The notes beneath the pieces were generated by a model that saw only the letters and a program-made list of their open reading frames with translations, was not told the DNA's origin and ran no database searches. Shown here in pieces: positions 5,027 to 6,727 of a stretch of 6,727 nt of DNA. Both the position numbers and the translations under genes were made by a program. Within the stretch, counting starts at the first letter, position 1. Each line of letters starts with the position of its first letter. Source of the stretch: Sulfurivirga caldicuralii (GTDB taxonomy: Bacteria; Pseudomonadota; Gammaproteobacteria; Thiomicrospirales; Thiomicrospiraceae); NCBI GenBank assembly GCA_015661715.1, contig DQVN01000161.1, positions 1 through 6,727 of the forward strand. The letters are read 5' to 3'.

Positions 5027-6727
5027 TTATGCTGTCATCTGCAGTTGATCTGCCAGGACAGCCAGTTCTTCTACCTGCTCGCGCATCTCTTCCAGAGTGT
5101 CATGGATCAATTGAGCCGCCGAGCGACTTTCAGCCACATTGGTCTGAGCCTGAACCGCGGCCAGCTTAATCTGCTCACTCCCTTGACGGGCCTGGTTCAA
5201 AGCAGCCGCATTCTCTTCATTGGCCCGCTTCAACCCCTCAACAATACTGACCACCTCCTCAATCTCCTGTGCGACACTTTCCAAGTGAGTCACCATATTT
5301 TGCAGCTGATCCGCATTCACGCTTAGCTGCCCGAGCCCCTGTGTCCAGGATCGGCTAATACGGGTCATCTCCTCTTCCAGCGAAGTGATGATCTCATCGA
5401 TCTTCTCGATATTGGTACTGGCCTCCTGAGCCAGGTTACGAATATCACTGCTGACGACGGCAAACCCCTTACCAAACTCACCAGCACGGGCCGCCTCCAC
5501 CGAACCGCTAACTGCCAACATGGTCGTTTGAATAATGATGTTTTCAATGGTGCGCAGGATTTTGGTAATACGCCGCAAATCTTTATTCACCGCATCAATC
5601 TGGTTGGTTACCTGCTCGCCCTGCGCCACGCTTCCCTCAACCGCCTGGCTGATTTGCCGCAGATGTTCCACCATTTCTTCGGAAATTTGGCTGATCTCAC
5701 CCAACGCCTCAAAAGCTGTTTGCAGCAGGCTGCCCGCACGGCTGACAAAATCGATGCACTGATCCGCCACCTCACTGTTTTTCATGGCGTCTTCATTGGC
5801 CAACGCCGCTGCTTTTTCAATCTGCTCTAAGGCCGAAATCACTTCCCCCATCCCTTGAGTGATTGCCTCAATTGCACTGCTGAGCTGTTCGGCCATGGCA
5901 GCGATTTCTTCAGCATCCTTCACAGTATCGGTAGAGTTTTTCAACTCCTCTGCCAGCACTTCCAAATTAGTGGCCGCCTGCTCTGATTCCACCAAAGCCG
6001 TAGCCTGCATGTCGATAGACTTGGATGCCTGGTTGACAGCGCTGGCCTGCTCCTCAGCCGCTGAGGCAATCACTTCGGCCCCCTTCTGCAGCTCAGAAAT
6101 TTCATTGATCATCTGGTCCATGACCTTGCCCAACTGCTGCATGTTTTCCGCCACCTGGCTGCCCAGATCACCCACTTGCTCAGCCTGCTGTGCCGCGGCC
6201 TGCGCTTTCGGGGCATCCTGCGCAACCTGTTCGGAGACACGGGCAATGCACTCAACTAAGCCACCTACTTTCTGCTGCACATCACTAACCACTTCGCCCG
6301 TGGCTTGCGCACTTTCCGCTGCCTGAGCCGCCAATGTCCGCGTCTCACCAGCCACCACCGCAAACCCTTTGCCATGCTCCTTCGCCCGGGCTGCTTCAAT
6401 GGCTGCATTCAGCGCCAAAAGATTGGTCTCCTCCGCCACCTGAGCAATCAAGGTGACCGATTCCCCAATATCGCTACTGGCCTTCTCTAACGCCGAAGCC
6501 TGATCACGCAGCTGACGGCTCATCTCCACCGTTTCCAACATGCGCTCCGCTGCATGAATGACATCCCGCTGTGTATTTTTGGCCACCTCCACCATGCTCA
6601 GGGCCTTGTTTATGCCAAACTCAGCATCCCGCTGAATAGCCTCTGTATTTTTTGTAATTTCATTGATCGCACTTAGGCTTTCTTCTGCTGCCCCCGCATT
6701 CTCTTCGCTGGCTGCGGCAATCTGCTC
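5027..6727 (-). CDS. Methyl-accepting chemotaxis protein with two tandem signalling units (partial, N-terminus beyond the right edge)
   Basis: A chemoreceptor cytoplasmic region; 566 residues are visible, and the frame is open to the right edge, so the internal ATG at 6595 is not the start. Numbering from the edge, unit 1 begins with the methylation-type helix [17 protein letters not shown] (1-17), followed by the canonical hairpin [15 protein letters not shown] (tip E111) and GKGFAVV, then a second methylation helix [13 protein letters not shown] (221-233) with E225/E226. Unit 2 starts near 271 ([14 protein letters not shown]), carries a diverged hairpin [20 protein letters not shown] (400-419, tip E411) and ends QLQMTA. 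The whole visible part is a heptad-rich coiled coil with no membrane segment or HAMP; whether the receptor is soluble depends on the unseen N-terminus. There is no C-terminal pentapeptide for CheR or CheB docking. It is the first visible gene of the operon, 13 bases before the triple-CheW gene. CheR and CheB are the obvious modifying enzymes. The MCP identification is very sure; the ligand is unknown. Confidence 0.97.
   Translation of the reverse strand, partial: EQIAAASEENAGAAEESLSAINEITKNTEAIQRDAEFGINKALSMVEVAKNTQRDVIHAAERMLETVEMSRQLRDQASALEKASSDIGESVTLIAQVAEETNLLALNAAIEAARAKEHGKGFAVVAGETRTLAAQAAESAQATGEVVSDVQQKVGGLVECIARVSEQVAQDAPKAQAAAQQAEQVGDLGSQVAENMQQLGKVMDQMINEISELQKGAEVIASAAEEQASAVNQASKSIDMQATALVESEQAATNLEVLAEELKNSTDTVKDAEEIAAMAEQLSSAIEAITQGMGEVISALEQIEKAAALANEDAMKNSEVADQCIDFVSRAGSLLQTAFEALGEISQISEEMVEHLRQISQAVEGSVAQGEQVTNQIDAVNKDLRRITKILRTIENIIIQTTMLAVSGSVEAARAGEFGKGFAVVSSDIRNLAQEASTNIEKIDEIITSLEEEMTRISRSWTQGLGQLSVNADQLQNMVTHLESVAQEIEEVVSIVEGLKRANEENAAALNQARQGSEQIKLAAVQAQTNVAESRSAAQLIHDTLEEMREQVEELAVLADQLQMTA
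5423..5551 (-). repeat. MCP signalling hairpin, copy 2 (diverged)
   Basis: This encodes residues 393-435 of the visible MCP, the second receptor-tip hairpin. It aligns without gaps to copy 1 at exactly 300 residues (900 bases), with 20 of 43 residues identical by hand count. The tip half [15 protein letters not shown] is fully canonical, but the conserved NLLALNAA is changed to TMLAVSGS, which should alter its contacts with CheW/CheA or with neighbouring receptor dimers. Confidence 0.9.
6323..6451 (-). repeat. MCP signalling hairpin, copy 1 (canonical)
   Basis: This encodes residues 93-135 of the visible [18 protein letters not shown] is the standard receptor-tip motif that binds CheW and CheA and forms trimers of dimers. 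The return strand [15 protein letters not shown] departs slightly from the usual VADEVR.LA. Its partner copy lies 900 bases downstream at 5423-5551. Confidence 0.92.

Noticed and set aside
5859..6326. 155-residue plus-strand open frame rich in Ala, Ser and Cys
   Set aside because: Its composition is what the reverse strand of an Ala/Glu/Gln-rich MCP coiled coil gives; no ribosome site or family motif.
6593..6595. ATG at 6595 as the start of the MCP
   Set aside because: The same frame stays open for 44 more codons to the window edge and encodes a typical methylation helix ([10 protein letters not shown]), so the true start is outside.

Overview
The window is one tightly packed minus-strand chemosensory operon that continues past both edges. 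Reading in the direction of transcription (high to low coordinates), it encodes: the C-terminal part of a methyl-accepting chemotaxis protein (MCP) with two signalling hairpins; a scaffold made of three CheW-like domains; CheB (receiver plus methylesterase); a HEAT-repeat protein; CheR; a 76-residue protein resembling a STAS/MlaB domain; a ParA-family ATPase; and the first ten codons of another gene.

The layout is compact. Three junctions overlap by one base (TAATG at cheB/HEAT, TGATG at HEAT/cheR and at STAS-like/parA). Two more are short gaps (13 bases between the MCP and triple-CheW genes, 3 bases between cheR and the STAS-like gene). The only larger spaces are 37 bases before cheB and 39 bases before the gene at the left edge. 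I see no convincing promoter, terminator, RNA gene, mobile element or CRISPR array. Every long plus-strand open frame is a shadow of these genes.

Working model: the MCP senses a signal through a part lying beyond the right edge. The triple-CheW protein couples it to a kinase, which is not in the window. CheR and CheB set receptor methylation, and the HEAT protein is co-translated between them, perhaps as an adaptor. The ParA ATPase with its small partner would place or segregate the receptor array, as PpfA does in Rhodobacter sphaeroides and ParC in Vibrio. No CheA, CheY, CheZ, CheD or flagellar gene is present, so the output cannot be read from this window; an alternative-function pathway is as possible as motility.

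The organism is probably a Gram-negative bacterium, most likely of Pseudomonadota type with intermediate GC. That rests on the protein motifs and the gene set (CheW-rich scaffold, HEAT, ParA). Genus cannot be told from the sequence alone. The least ordinary features are the tandem MCP signalling units in exact 300-residue register and the HEAT/STAS-like/ParA accessory genes embedded in the adaptation operon.
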